Shown here: positions 1-9,168 of the stretch, piece after piece
How positions within the stretch are numbered: the stretch's first letter is position 1
How the letters are laid out: every line of letters starts with the position of its first letter
NCBI RefSeq assembly: GCF_019464495.1
Contig: NZ_CP080492.1
Span: 1,488,001-1,552,000 of the forward strand
Length of the DNA: 64,000 bases
Direction of reading: 5' to 3'
From: Leucobacter luti
GTDB lineage: Bacteria; Actinomycetota; Actinomycetes; Actinomycetales; Microbacteriaceae
Notes under the pieces: generated by a model
The model's database searches: none
What the model saw: the letters and a program-made list of their open reading frames with translations, nothing else
Told to the model about the DNA's origin: nothing
Position numbers and translations under genes: made by a program

Positions 1-458
1 TATCCCGAAGGATCGCCCACGGCCTCGCTCAACTGCTGCAGCAGTTCTGCAGCGCGGGCGAGCGTCGCCCGATCGAAGTCAGTCAGTCCGGCAAGGTGCG
101 GATCCACCGCCGCTGCCGCGGCGTGCCGGTAGTCCGCAAGTGCGGCGCGGCCACTATCTGTCGCGGACACGAGCATCGCACGCCCGTCTTCGGGGTCGGG
201 AGCACGGGCCACCCAGCCCTCTCCTTCGAGGCGCTGCACGAGCGCGGTCATCGTCGGCTGTGCGACCCGCTGCCCGTGCGCCAGCGTACTGATCCTCGCG
301 GGCGCGGAGCTGAGCTCGGAAAGCACACGCCACGCGACGGTCGAGTAGTGCACTCCAGGCACGCGACCGACGGTCCGACTAAAACGCGCGGTAGCGAGCA
401 GCAAATCCAAAGCCAGGCGATCCTCTCCCCGAGATACATCGCTCAAATCTGGCTCCAT
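1..458 (-). CDS. MarR family transcriptional regulator (C-terminus off the window)
   Basis: I translated this gene by hand because it runs off the left edge. It starts at the ATG on the complement of 456-458 and stays open to position 1 (about 152 residues seen). It has the layout of a MarR winged helix: an N-terminal helix, a body around VHYSTVAWRVLSELSSAP, a recognition helix region AQPTMTALVQRLEGEGWV, and the wing signature RAPDPEDGRAMLVSATDSGR, where D-x-R in the wing is the usual MarR mark. MarR proteins are dimeric repressors that respond to small phenolic or other ligands. An imperfect dyad at 479-501 just upstream may be its own operator. The regulated target is unknown because the downstream side lies outside the window. 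Confidence 0.85.
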   Translation of the reverse strand, partial: MEPDLSDVSRGEDRLALDLLLATARFSRTVGRVPGVHYSTVAWRVLSELSSAPARISTLAHGQRVAQPTMTALVQRLEGEGWVARAPDPEDGRAMLVSATDSGRAALADYRHAAAAAVDPHLAGLTDFDRATLARAAELLQQLSEAVGDPSG

Positions 459-478
459 GTCACCATACTTTAGCACAA

Positions 479-501
479 ACTACATAGGCAGGCTATCTAC
501 T
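479..501. promoter_or_regulatory. Candidate MarR operator dyad
   Basis: The sequence ACTACATAG, five bases, then CTATCTACT forms an imperfect inverted repeat (7 of 9 positions match). It sits about 20 bases upstream of the MarR start in an AT-richer patch than its surroundings. The size fits MarR operators, but binding is inference only. Confidence 0.35.
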
Positions 502-615
502 TAGTCACTCACCCCCTGCAGGCACCACGAGCGCTGAGCCACACTTGGCTGCCTCACTTGCGATACAGCAAGGTTCTGCGACTCCTACGTCACGAGAGCG
601 CCCCGTACAGCACAA

Positions 616-644
616 GGGCCGGATCCCCGAGGGGGATCCGGCCC
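616..644. terminator. Hairpin downstream of the aminotransferase gene
   Basis: GGGCCGGATCCCC, a three-base loop GAG, and GGGGATCCGGCCC form a perfect 13-bp stem. It lies about 20 bases beyond the stop of the leftward aminotransferase gene. There is no clear U-tract, which is common for high-GC actinobacterial terminators. Confidence 0.7.
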
Positions 645-662
645 AGAGTACGACACGCGAAA

Positions 663-2051
663 CTACGCCGTCACGTACCCGTCAGCGACGTCGAGTGCGG
701 CATCGATGATCTCGAGGCCTGCGATCAGATCGTCCTCGGAGATGATCAGTGGCGGCGCCACCTGGAGACGGTTGCCAGCCGCGAACGGCCAGAGGCCTGC
801 AGCCTTACACGCGGCAACGACCGCATTGAACGGGGCAGCAGCTTCACCGGCCGCGTTGAACGGAATGAGTGGCTCACGCGTCGCCGGGTCTTTCACGAGC
901 TCGATCGCCCAGAACAGCCCCGTGCCGCGCACCTCGCCCACTGCCGGGTGCTTTGCTGCCATTGCCTCGAGGCGCGGACGCACGACGCGCTCACCCAGAT
1001 CGCGTACGCGCTCCAGAATGCCCTCTTCCTCGAAAATATCGAAGGTGGCAACGCCAGCGGCGCAGGCCAGCGGGTGGCCGGAGTAGGTCAGGCCACCGGG
1101 GAATGCGCGCTGCTCGAACGTCGCGTGGATCGCCTCGCTGATGACGACTCCGCCGAGCGGGACGTAGCCCGAGTTGACGCCCTTCGCGAAGGTCACGAGA
1201 TCAGGGTTTACGCCGAATGCCTGGTAGGCAAACCACTCACCGGTGCGACCGAAGCCGGCCATCACCTCATCGCAGACCAGCATGATGCCGAACTCGTCAC
1301 ACAGCGCGCGCACGCCGGCAAGGTACCCGGGCGGCGGGATTAAGATCCCGTTCGTGCCAGTCACCGACTCGAGGATGATCGCGGCAATCGTGTCGGGACC
1401 TTCCAGCTCGATCGTCTGACGCAGGTGCGCCAACGCCCGCTCCGACTCTTGCTCAGGGGTCTCCGCGTAGAACGCCGAGCGGTACGGGTACGGTCCGATG
1501 AAGTGAACAACGCCAGCGTCAAGCGTGCCGTTTGCCCAGCGCCGGGGCTCACCCGTGAGGGTAATCGCCGTGCCAGTGGAGCCGTGGTACGAGCGGTAGC
1601 GCGAGAGCACCTTCTGGCGCCCGGTGTGGTGCCGCGCCATGCGCACGGCATACTCGATCGCGTCCGCGCCGCCGTTCGTGAAGAACACCGAGCGCGCACC
1701 CTCGAAGGAGTGCTCCACAATGCGCTTCGCGAGCTCGCCACGCACGTCATTCGCCATCGCGGGCTGGATGGTCGCGAGACGACCGGCCTGCTCCTGGATC
1801 GCCTGCACGAGACCGGGGTGCTGGTGCCCCAGGTTCAGATTAACGAGCTGCGACGAGAAGTCGAGGTATTCCGTGCCGTCGTAGTCCCAGAAGCGCACGC
1901 CCTCGCCCTTCGCGATGGGCAGGGGGTTGATGGCCCCCTGCGCCGACCACGAGTGGAATACGTACTGGCGATCGTTCGCGCGCACCTCGCGCTGCGCCTC
2001 GGTGTCGCCGAACTGCTGCTCAGCGCCGTTCAGATCAATGTAGTCAGCCAT
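663..2051 (-). CDS. Class III (omega) aminotransferase, PLP-dependent
   Basis: A 462-residue fold type I aminotransferase of the class III family. The PLP-binding lysine is residue 290 in TFAKGVNSGYVPLGG, and the aspartate that contacts the pyridine nitrogen is in LVCDEVMAGFGRTGEWFA. FTNGGADAIEYAVRMAR matches the phosphate-binding segment. Members use pyruvate or 2-oxoglutarate to take amino groups from omega-amino acids such as beta-alanine, GABA, 3-aminoisobutyrate or taurine. The next upstream gene is a CoA-acylating methylmalonate/malonate-semialdehyde dehydrogenase only 25 bases away, so beta-alanine or 3-aminoisobutyrate is the best substrate guess. The open frame extends to 2321, but ATG 2051 avoids overlap with that gene and has AAGGAGA upstream. 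Taurine:pyruvate aminotransferase is an alternative. Confidence 0.88.
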   Translation of the reverse strand: MADYIDLNGAEQQFGDTEAQREVRANDRQYVFHSWSAQGAINPLPIAKGEGVRFWDYDGTEYLDFSSQLVNLNLGHQHPGLVQAIQEQAGRLATIQPAMANDVRGELAKRIVEHSFEGARSVFFTNGGADAIEYAVRMARHHTGRQKVLSRYRSYHGSTGTAITLTGEPRRWANGTLDAGVVHFIGPYPYRSAFYAETPEQESERALAHLRQTIELEGPDTIAAIILESVTGTNGILIPPPGYLAGVRALCDEFGIMLVCDEVMAGFGRTGEWFAYQAFGVNPDLVTFAKGVNSGYVPLGGVVISEAIHATFEQRAFPGGLTYSGHPLACAAGVATFDIFEEEGILERVRDLGERVVRPRLEAMAAKHPAVGEVRGTGLFWAIELVKDPATREPLIPFNAAGEAAAPFNAVVAACKAAGLWPFAAGNRLQVAPPLIISEDDLIAGLEIIDAALDVADGYVTA

Positions 2052-2076
2052 GACTGCAGTCTCCTTCGAATCCGTC

Positions 2077-3561
2077 TTAGCTGTTGCTCGGGAAGCCGAG
2101 GTCGACCTTCGACTGGTCCGGGTTCGGCCAGCGGGTGGTGACCACCTTGGAGCGGGTGTAGAAGTTGATCGACTCAGGGCCGTAGATGTGGGAATCACCG
2201 AACAGTGAATCCTTCCACCCCCCGAACGAGAAGGAACCAACCGGAACGGGGATCGGGACGTTGATGCCCACCATGCCGGCCTCAACTTCAAACTCGAACT
2301 GGCGAGCGACGCCGCCGTCACGCGTGAAGATCGCTGTGCCGTTGCCGAACTGGTGATCGTTAATCAGCTGCACGCCCTCTTCATAGGTGGCGACTCGCAC
2401 GACGGCGAGCACCGGCCCGAAGATCTCGTCGAGGTACATCTTGCTGTCGGTCTTGACGTGATCGACAAGCGAGACACCCGTGAAGAAGCCGTTGCCCTCG
2501 AACTGGGTCTCGCGCCCGTCAACGACGACCGTCGCACCCTCGGCCTCGGCACCTGCGACGTAGGACTCGACGCGCTCCTTGGCTTCCTTCGTGATGAGCG
2601 GGCCCATCTCCGATGCGGGATCCGTGCCGTCGCCGATCTTCAGATCCTTGATGCGGTCGGCGATCTTGCCGACGAGCTCGTCAGCGATGTCGCCGACGGC
2701 CACCACGACCGAAACGGCCATGCAGCGCTCGCCTGCCGAGCCGTACGCCGCGGAGACCGCTGCGTCAGCAGACATGTTGAGGTCAGCGTCCGGCATCACG
2801 ATCATGTGGTTCTTCGCGCCGCCAAGTGCCTGCACGCGCTTGCCGTTGCCAGCTGCGCGCTCGTAAATGTACTTTGCGATCGGAGTCGAGCCAACAAAGC
2901 TGATCGCCTTGACGTCGCGGCTGTCGAGCAGAGTATCGACAGCGACCTTGTCGCCGTGGACGACGTTGAGTACGCCGTCGGGCAGGCCTGCCTCGCGGAA
3001 CAGATCCGCGATGAAGACCGAGGCGGACGGATCACGCTCGGAGGGCTTGAGGACGACCGTGTTGCCGCAGGCGATTGCTGATGCGATCATCCACAGCGGC
3101 ACCATGACCGGGAAGTTGAACGGAGTGATCGCAGCAACGACGCCAACCGGCTGCTTGATCGAGTGCACGTCGACACCGGTCGACACCTGCTCATCGCGCT
3201 CACCCTTGAGGAGGTGCAGGAGACCGGACGCGAACTCAACGTTCTCCAGGCCGCGCGCGATCTCACCCGCGGCGTCCGAGAGCACCTTGCCGTGCTCGCT
3301 CGTGACGATCGCCGCCAGCTCGGGGGTGCGCTGCTTCAGGAGCTGACGCAGATTGAAGAACACGTCCGCACGCTTCGTGAGGCTCGTCTTGCGCCACATC
3401 GGCAGTGCTGCCTGCGCAGCCGCGATGGCCTGCTCCACGGTCTCAGCCGAAGCGATACCCAGCTCGTGCTGCTGCTCGCCGGTCGCCGGGTTGAAGACAG
3501 GCTGGAAGCGCTCGCCGGCCTCAACCTTTTCGCCGCCAATAACGTGGGGAATGCGTGCCAT
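2077..3561 (-). CDS. mmsA: CoA-acylating methylmalonate-semialdehyde dehydrogenase
   Basis: A 494-residue aldehyde dehydrogenase of the MMSDH subfamily, which converts malonate semialdehyde or methylmalonate semialdehyde with CoA and NAD to acetyl-CoA or propionyl-CoA and CO2. The catalytic cysteine is in AGERCMAVSVVV. The general-base glutamate of ordinary ALDHs is absent: the matching segment reads QALGGAKNHMIVMPDAD, which is typical of the CoA-dependent branch. The N-terminus IGGEKVEAGERFQPVFNPATGE and the Rossmann segment VVAAITPFNFPVMVPLWM also fit. It is first in a leftward operon with the class III aminotransferase and lies divergent from the broken pucR at 3735. IolA, the inositol-pathway version, is possible, but no inositol genes are nearby. 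Confidence 0.92.
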   Translation of the reverse strand: MARIPHVIGGEKVEAGERFQPVFNPATGEQQHELGIASAETVEQAIAAAQAALPMWRKTSLTKRADVFFNLRQLLKQRTPELAAIVTSEHGKVLSDAAGEIARGLENVEFASGLLHLLKGERDEQVSTGVDVHSIKQPVGVVAAITPFNFPVMVPLWMIASAIACGNTVVLKPSERDPSASVFIADLFREAGLPDGVLNVVHGDKVAVDTLLDSRDVKAISFVGSTPIAKYIYERAAGNGKRVQALGGAKNHMIVMPDADLNMSADAAVSAAYGSAGERCMAVSVVVAVGDIADELVGKIADRIKDLKIGDGTDPASEMGPLITKEAKERVESYVAGAEAEGATVVVDGRETQFEGNGFFTGVSLVDHVKTDSKMYLDEIFGPVLAVVRVATYEEGVQLINDHQFGNGTAIFTRDGGVARQFEFEVEAGMVGINVPIPVPVGSFSFGGWKDSLFGDSHIYGPESINFYTRSKVVTTRWPNPDQSKVDLGFPSNS

Positions 3562-3597
3562 GTTGACGCCCTCTTTCCGTGTCGTGTTGAAGTGCTC

Positions 3598-3613
3598 TTG
3601 GGCCAGTGCCCAA
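3598..3613. promoter_or_regulatory. Candidate operator dyad in the mmsA/pucR divergent region
   Basis: TTGGGC, four bases (CAGT), GCCCAA is a perfect 6-bp inverted repeat. It lies 37 bases upstream of the mmsA start and about 120 bases upstream of the pucR start, inside the 173-base divergent intergenic region. It could be the PucR binding site or a chance hairpin. Confidence 0.35.
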
Positions 3614-3734
3614 CTATCCGGGCAAAGTGTTCGAGGAACGGATCCTCGCTAGTTATGAGTCTGTCACTGATGCATTCAAGCAGCGACCGACAAAGCATCG
3701 CAGAATCGCCCCAATTCCGTACACTGTGTATGAC

Positions 3735-5387
3735 ATGGATACGAATGCCACAGACCCCACTCCGATCACCGTTGCAGACGCGCTCGCACTGCCCGAGCTG
3801 CGCGCCGGGGCCCCTGACCTGGTGGCGGGCAAAAACGGCCCGAGCGCAGGCTCCGCTGGGCACACGTGGTCGCGGGGACGGGCGCGTTCGGTCTGCTCGA
3901 CGGCGCAGAGCTGATCCTCACGACAGGGGCCGGCTGGCCCAGCGATGCTGCAGCGCTCGAAGATCTCTCAGCAGCACTGGTTGGCGCCGATCCTGCTGCG
4001 GTCGTGCTGGAACTCGGGGCGAACTTCAGTGCGGCGCCCGTCGAGCTAATCCGGGCATGTGAGGAGCGCACGATTCCGCTCATCCTGCTCCACCGTGAGG
4101 TGCGCTTCGTGCAGATCACTCAGCGGATCCACCAGCTCGTACTCGCCGCGCAGACCGAGGCGCTCGCCGCCCGAACCGAAGTGCACGAGATGCTCACCGA
4201 ACTCGGTCTCAACCGCAGCCCCGTTGACTACGTGATCGAGCGGCTCGCGGAGACGATCGGGGCTCCTGTGGTGCTTGAAGACTCTGCGGAGCATGTGGTG
4301 GCGTGGGCGGCGCGTGATCGGGACCCCGAATCAGTGCTTGCCCCGTGGACCGCCGCCGGCCCGCGCTCACTCCCGGCCGGCTCTGAACGCATCGCCGTCG
4401 GGCACAAGGGCGAAGCTGGGGTCACCTCGCTGCGCTTCCCGGGCCAGCCCACCCGGCCGGCCGGCGCACCGTGCTTGAACTCGGGGCACTTGCGCTCGCC
4501 CTCGGCAGGCTCGCCGACACGACTGGCGAACAGTGGTTACAGCTGAGTTCCAAACAGCTCTTCGACACGCTCCTCAGCGGGCGCTACCGCCGAGATACGG
4601 AGCTTGCTGCGCAGCTTGCGGCCGCGGGCTTACCCGTGGACGGCCGGCTCCTCCTCGGGGCGACGCTGCGCGGGACCGGCGCGTTCGGGGCGCACGACAC
4701 TCTCGAGCGCGCCCTCCTGGAGACGGCCCTGCGCCGGGCCGTTGCGCCTGAGGGAGAGTGATCGTGGTCCCGGATTCGGGGGTCTCCGGTGAGCGTACGA
4801 CGTTCCTTGCGCTGCTCTCGTTCCCGCCGGAGGATCCCCGAGTCGCGGCCCCGCTGGGGATCAGTGCTCCGCCGCTCGCCGCTCGCCTCGCGCGCGAGCT
4901 GGACATGCTCATCCCCTCGACCACACCCGCATCATGGCGCGCGCACCTGGGGCTTGGCGCAACCGGGCGGGGTGTTCGCTCGCTCATCACTTCGCTGGAG
5001 CGGGTGCGCGCAGCTGGCCAGTTGCGCCCGTCTGGCACAGTGGGCCGGGTCACCGCGCAGCACGCCGAGCGCCAAGCACTTGCCTACCTCGTACGCGGCT
5101 TGGCGGCTGCGCCCGAGGTCCAGGAATATGCGCTGGCCACATTGGGCCCCCTGATCGAGCACGATGCCGCGGGCGGCACCGGGCACAGCGGCGATCTGCT
5201 CGTCGTCCTCCGCGCCTATCTCGATCACCCCACGAACCGGTCACTCGCGGCTCAGCGCGCACGGCTCTCCCGCTCAGTCTTTTACCAGCGGCTCGCGCTC
5301 ATCGAGGAGTTGCTCGACGTAGACCTTTCCGATGGCACAACCATCGCGACACTCGCCGTGGCACTGCTCGCTCGCGGCGAGGGATAG
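3735..5387 (+). pseudogene. PucR family transcriptional regulator, three frameshifts
   Basis: One PucR-type regulator is spread over three frames in four segments. Segment 1 (from ATG 3735) carries the start of the N-terminal PucR domain, PITVADALALPELRAGAPDL. Segment 2 (about 3840-4470) carries the rest of it, with WAHVVAGTGAFGLLDGAELI. Segment 3 (about 4471-4755) and segment 4 (about 4755-5387) carry the C-terminal part, ending with a PucR-type helix-turn-helix, LAAQRARLSRSVFYQRLALIEELLDVDL. Each junction is cured by adding one base: a C near 3841-3845, a G near 4463-4466, and a base near 4753-4757. The restored protein would be about 551 residues, a normal length for the family. It is divergent from mmsA and the aminotransferase, so it probably controls them. 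The breaks may be sequencing errors in short G/C runs rather than decay. Confidence 0.8.
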
Positions 5388-5572
5388 CTGTCTTCCAAGC
5401 TCGAAGACGGGTCTGCGCACCCTATTCGTCTGCACGCCTGTAGGCGCGTAGGGCTGTAGGGCCGTGCGCGAAGGCGTCTTGGCGAGCGCGCGGGCTTCTC
5501 GCGGGTGTCCAGCACCCCCGAGCCCCAGAGCCTCAGAACTCAGCCCCGTGCGACACCCGCGGCGTGCAGTCG

Positions 5573-6217
5573 CTATACCGGCGACTTGAGGTTCCAGAGC
5601 GCGGGGTACTCGTGTCCGAGGCGCACCACGAGGCGGCGCAGCTCCGGCAAAGACAGCCCGATCACACAGCTCGGGGCCCCCTCGATCCGCTCGATGAAGG
5701 CACCGGCGAGGCCATCGATGGCGAAGCCGCCGGCAAGCTCAAGTGGTTCCCCGTCGCGACATACGCGGCGAGCTCAGCGTCCGTTACATCCGCGGCGAGG
5801 CTGACCCGCGCGGTGTCAACTCCTCCCACAGCGCCGCGCACGCGGCCACCGGTGGTCGATCACCCAGTGGCCCGAGTGCAGCACTCCGGTGCGCCCGCGG
5901 TGCTGTTGCGCCCGCGCGAGCGCAACCTCAGGCAGGTGAGGCTTGCCAAGAATCTCGGTGTTGAGCAGAAACATCGAGTCTCCACCGAGCACGAGACCGT
6001 CGATCTCGTGTCCGTGTCGACGCACGACATCCTCCGCTTTGAGGCGCCCGAGATACTCTGTGAACTCCGGTGCGGTCAGCGCTCTCCCCAGCTCAGCCTC
6101 GCGCGCTGCGATCGCCGCATCCTCATCGACCTCGGGGGAAAAGCAGATCGGTTCGATCCCCGCCCCTCGCAGCACGGAGAGTCGGGCGGGCGAGGTGGAG
6201 GCGAGATACAGGCGCAT
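5573..6217 (-). pseudogene. maf: Maf/YhdE-family nucleotide pyrophosphatase, two frameshifts
   Basis: The N-terminus MRLYLASTSPARLSVLRGAG and the segment DGLVLGGDSMFLLNTEILGKP identify a Maf house-cleaning nucleoside triphosphate pyrophosphatase. The frame is lost after HSGHWVIDHR near 5849. It resumes in another frame as [24 protein letters not shown], then returns to the first frame near 5750 and ends [32 protein letters not shown] and a TAG at 5573-5575. The first junction needs one base removed (or two added). The second needs one G added to a G4 run. All conserved blocks are present, so the gene is either recently broken or misread. It is the third gene of a leftward run with the ABC exporter, 23 bases after the permease stop. 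Confidence 0.85.
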
Positions 6218-6239
6218 GCCTGAAATCCTACGCGGCGCA

Positions 6240-6974
6240 CTAGAGCGTGCGCCGCCGCAGAGTGCCTGCGGCGCACACCAGCGCCACGATCGTCACTCCG
6301 ACGATCACCACGAGCGGCTTCCCCAGATCCCAGCCCTCGGTCCCCGCGGTAACGGCGTTGACCGCATCGATCGCGTAGCTCAGCGGCAACCAATCCGAGA
6401 TCGTGTGCAGCGACTCAGGCATGTGATCCCGCGGCATCAGCAGCCCCCCGAGCAGAATTTGCGGAAACACGATCACCGGCATGAACTGCACGGCCTGAAA
6501 CTCGGTGCGTGCGAACGCACTCGCCAGCAGTCCGAGCCCCGTGCCGAGCAGCGCGTCAAGCACGGCGACCACGCCGAGCTGCCAGATCGGCCCCGTCGTC
6601 TCCAGCCCGCACACGAGCACCGCGAAGCTCACCGTCACGATCGCTTGCAGCGTCGCCGCAAGTCCAAAGGCAAGCGCGTAGCCGAGCACGAAGTCAGCTC
6701 TTCCGAGCGGTGTGGTCATGAGCCGCTCCAGAGTGCCGGATCGTCGCTCTCGCAACGCCGTGACCGAGGTAACCAAGAACATCAGCACGAACGGAAACAG
6801 CGCGAGGATCGGGCCGCCGGTGCGTGCAAACGCGGCCTCATCCTCGCTCATCAGCCAGGCAAACAGGCCGACGAGCAGGCTTGGCGCGAGCAGGAGCAGG
6901 GCGATCGAACGTGGATCGTGCGACAGCTGCCGCAATACGCGGGCCGCAGTGGCGAAGGTGCGCAGAGGTGTCAT
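6240..6974 (-). CDS. ABC-2 type transporter permease
   Basis: A 244-residue membrane protein with about six hydrophobic segments, including SIALLLLAPSLLVGLFAWLM and LALFPFVLMFLVTSVTALRE. The motif RERRSGTLERLMTTPLGRADFVLGY is characteristic of ABC-2 permeases (drug or polymer exporters, DrrB/NodJ type). PVIVFPQILLGGLLMPRDHMP and DWLPLSYAIDAVNAV are also typical of the family. It overlaps the ATPase gene by 4 bases (ATGA), so the two are co-translated and form an exporter. The substrate cannot be told from the sequence. Confidence 0.9.
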   Translation of the reverse strand: MTPLRTFATAARVLRQLSHDPRSIALLLLAPSLLVGLFAWLMSEDEAAFARTGGPILALFPFVLMFLVTSVTALRERRSGTLERLMTTPLGRADFVLGYALAFGLAATLQAIVTVSFAVLVCGLETTGPIWQLGVVAVLDALLGTGLGLLASAFARTEFQAVQFMPVIVFPQILLGGLLMPRDHMPESLHTISDWLPLSYAIDAVNAVTAGTEGWDLGKPLVVIVGVTIVALVCAAGTLRRRTL

Positions 6975-7771
6975 GTTCCCGCCTCCGTCCCAGCACCCAC
7001 CCCAGGTTCCGGATGCGAATCCGCCCCGTGCCTGCCGATGTGAGGGCCGGTGCGCGAGCCAGCGGCGATGAGCGCCAGAAAAGCCTGCTCGGGGTCCGTT
7101 GTCCCGGTGCGCGTGAGCAGTTCAGTGGGCGTCGTATCCGCGAGGATCGCCCCCTCACGCATCAGAAGTAACCGATCGCACCGCAGTGCCTCGTCCATCA
7201 CATGGCTGCTCACGATGAGGGTTGCCCCACCCACCGCGAGCGAGCGAAACAGCGTCCAGAGTTCTGCGCGGAGCACCGGGTCAAGGCCGACCGTCGGCTC
7301 GTCGAGGACGATCAGCTGCGGCTCTCCGAGCAGTGCCACCGCGAGAGACACTCGACTCCGCTGCCCGCCACTCAGTGCGTCCACCCGCACCGCGGCATGA
7401 TCCTGCAACCCGACGAGCGCGATCACCCGCTGCGCGTCGCCGCTCGGCGCGCCGAGCACGCGTTCGAAGTACCGCAGATTCTGCTCCACGGTCAGGTCGT
7501 CGTAGACCGAAGCTGCCTGCGTGGCGTACGCGACGCTTCGCCGCAGACCGCGGGATCCAGCCGGCTGCCCGAGCACCGTGATCTCGCCGCTCACGCGCGC
7601 TTGGACCCCAACAATCGCCCGCAATAGCGTGCTTTTCCCGCAGCCGGAGGGGCCGAGCAGCCCAGTCACCTGACCGGCCTGGACCACAAGATCGATCCCG
7701 CTCAGAACAGTGCGAGCTCCGCGGCTCACTGCCAGGTTCCGAGCGGCCACTGCGTGTCCGCTGTGCTCCAT
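6971..7771 (-). CDS. ABC transporter ATP-binding protein (exporter type)
   Basis: A 266-residue nucleotide-binding domain with Walker A GPSGCGKST, Q-loop in YATQAASVYDDLTVEQNLRYF, signature LSGGQRSRVSLAVAL, Walker B LIVLDEPTVGLDP and switch histidine in LIVSSHVMDEA. The order and the long tail after the H-loop fit ATPases paired with ABC-2 permeases (CcmA/DrrA type). It starts at the ATG complementary to 7769-7771, immediately upstream of the permease with a 4-base overlap. Only 49 bases separate it from the divergent methyltransferase gene, so the two promoters must lie close together or overlap. Confidence 0.92.
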   Translation of the reverse strand: MEHSGHAVAARNLAVSRGARTVLSGIDLVVQAGQVTGLLGPSGCGKSTLLRAIVGVQARVSGEITVLGQPAGSRGLRRSVAYATQAASVYDDLTVEQNLRYFERVLGAPSGDAQRVIALVGLQDHAAVRVDALSGGQRSRVSLAVALLGEPQLIVLDEPTVGLDPVLRAELWTLFRSLAVGGATLIVSSHVMDEALRCDRLLLMREGAILADTTPTELLTRTGTTDPEQAFLALIAAGSRTGPHIGRHGADSHPEPGVGAGTEAGT

Positions 7772-7820
7772 GGGCCAATGCTAACCCCGGGCGCGACTTT
7801 GCAGTCGTAAGGATGGGAGA

Positions 7821-9155
7821 ATGGTCAGCATGGCTACACATGAACCCGCCGGCGCTCCCCTTGAAATCGGCGCCGAGATCGAACTTGACGTCACCGGCAT
7901 TGCGCACGGCGGTGTGAGTGTGGCCCGCCACGAGGGCCGCGTCGTATTCGTCGCTGATGCGATCCCCGGTGAGCGGGTGCGTGCTCGCGTCACCGATGCA
8001 AAGAAGAAGTCGTTCGCGCGCGCCACCACCACAGAGGTGCTCGACGCATCACCGGACCGACGTCCCCACGTCTGGTCCGAGGCAGATGTGAGCCGGGACC
8101 CCGAAGCGCGCGCTGGTGGTGCCGAGTTCGGCCATATTGCGCTGCAGCGGCAACGCACGCTTAAGGCTGAAGTCCTCACCGATGCGATGCGTCGCTTTGG
8201 CGGCGTGGAGCTGGCTGCAGAGGAGGGCGAGGATCTCGCGGAGACGCTCGCGGACCTCGTTGAGGCGGCACCAGGCGACGAGGAAAACAACGGTCTGGGG
8301 TACCGGAGCCGTGTCCGCCTCCACGTGGATCCCGAGACGAACGCGGTTGGGCCGTATGGCGCCCGCACGCGCCGAGTCATCCGAGTCGATTCGCTCCCGC
8401 TCGCAAATGCTGACATTGCGCAGATCGCACCGCTCGACGATCTCATGCCAGACGTCGCCACGGTCGACCTGGTCGCACCCTCAGCAGACGATCCCCGCAT
8501 GCTGCTGGGAATGGTCGGCGAGCGGACTCGCGCCGGTGCGGCAGATCCGGTACGCGAACTCGTCGAGGATCGGGGGTTCATTGTGCGCGCCGGAGGATTC
8601 TGGCAGGTGCACCGCGAAGCTCCGGCGCTGCTGTTCACGGCGGTGCGCGACGCGATCAGCGATCTCCTCGAGGCGGACCGCTTCGATCCTGCGGCCGGGA
8701 ACCTTGATCTCTATGGCGGTGCGGGCCTGCTCGCTGCTGCGATGGCCGAGGCCGCAGGCCCGGGCCTCAAAGTCACCACGGTCGAGTCAGATGAGGCGGC
8801 CACCGACGACGCCTCAGAGAACCTCTCCGAGTTGCTCGGCGGGCTCGCTGTCACGGCACGAGTCGACCGACACCTTGCTGAGCTGCTGAAGTCGGCGGCC
8901 ACGGTCCGCGATCGTATCCGACGCGGCACCGTTGTGCTCGATCCTCCACGCTCGGGCGCCGGCGGCGAGGTCACCGCACAGCTGACACAGCTCTCACCCG
9001 CGAACATTGTGTATGTGGCGTGCGATCCGGTGGCGCTCGCTCGCGATACGAAGACGCTGCGGGATTCGGGCTATGAACTCACCGGGCTGCGTGCGTTCGA
9101 CATCTTCCCGCACACGCACCACTTCGAGTCGCTCGCAGTCTTCGAGCGCGAGTAA
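7821..9155 (+). CDS. Class I SAM-dependent RNA methyltransferase (TrmA/RlmC/RlmD family)
   Basis: A 444-residue protein with an N-terminal TRAM-like RNA-binding domain, AEIELDVTGIAHGGVSVARHE through VFVADAIPGERVRARV. The C-terminal m5U methyltransferase domain has SAM motif NLDLYGGAGLLAAAMAEA, motif IV VLDPPRSGAGGEV, and the nucleophile cysteine in IVYVACDPVALARDTKTL, followed by the family's terminal histidines (DIFPHTHHFESLAVF). It methylates uridine C5 in rRNA or tRNA. Actinobacterial members usually lack the 4Fe-4S cysteine cluster of E. coli RlmD, and no such cluster is obvious here. A second ATG at 7830 (MATHEP) is an equally good start. Confidence 0.88.
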   Translation: MVSMATHEPAGAPLEIGAEIELDVTGIAHGGVSVARHEGRVVFVADAIPGERVRARVTDAKKKSFARATTTEVLDASPDRRPHVWSEADVSRDPEARAGGAEFGHIALQRQRTLKAEVLTDAMRRFGGVELAAEEGEDLAETLADLVEAAPGDEENNGLGYRSRVRLHVDPETNAVGPYGARTRRVIRVDSLPLANADIAQIAPLDDLMPDVATVDLVAPSADDPRMLLGMVGERTRAGAADPVRELVEDRGFIVRAGGFWQVHREAPALLFTAVRDAISDLLEADRFDPAAGNLDLYGGAGLLAAAMAEAAGPGLKVTTVESDEAATDDASENLSELLGGLAVTARVDRHLAELLKSAATVRDRIRRGTVVLDPPRSGAGGEVTAQLTQLSPANIVYVACDPVALARDTKTLRDSGYELTGLRAFDIFPHTHHFESLAVFERE

Positions 9156-9168
9156 GTCGGGGCTGAAC

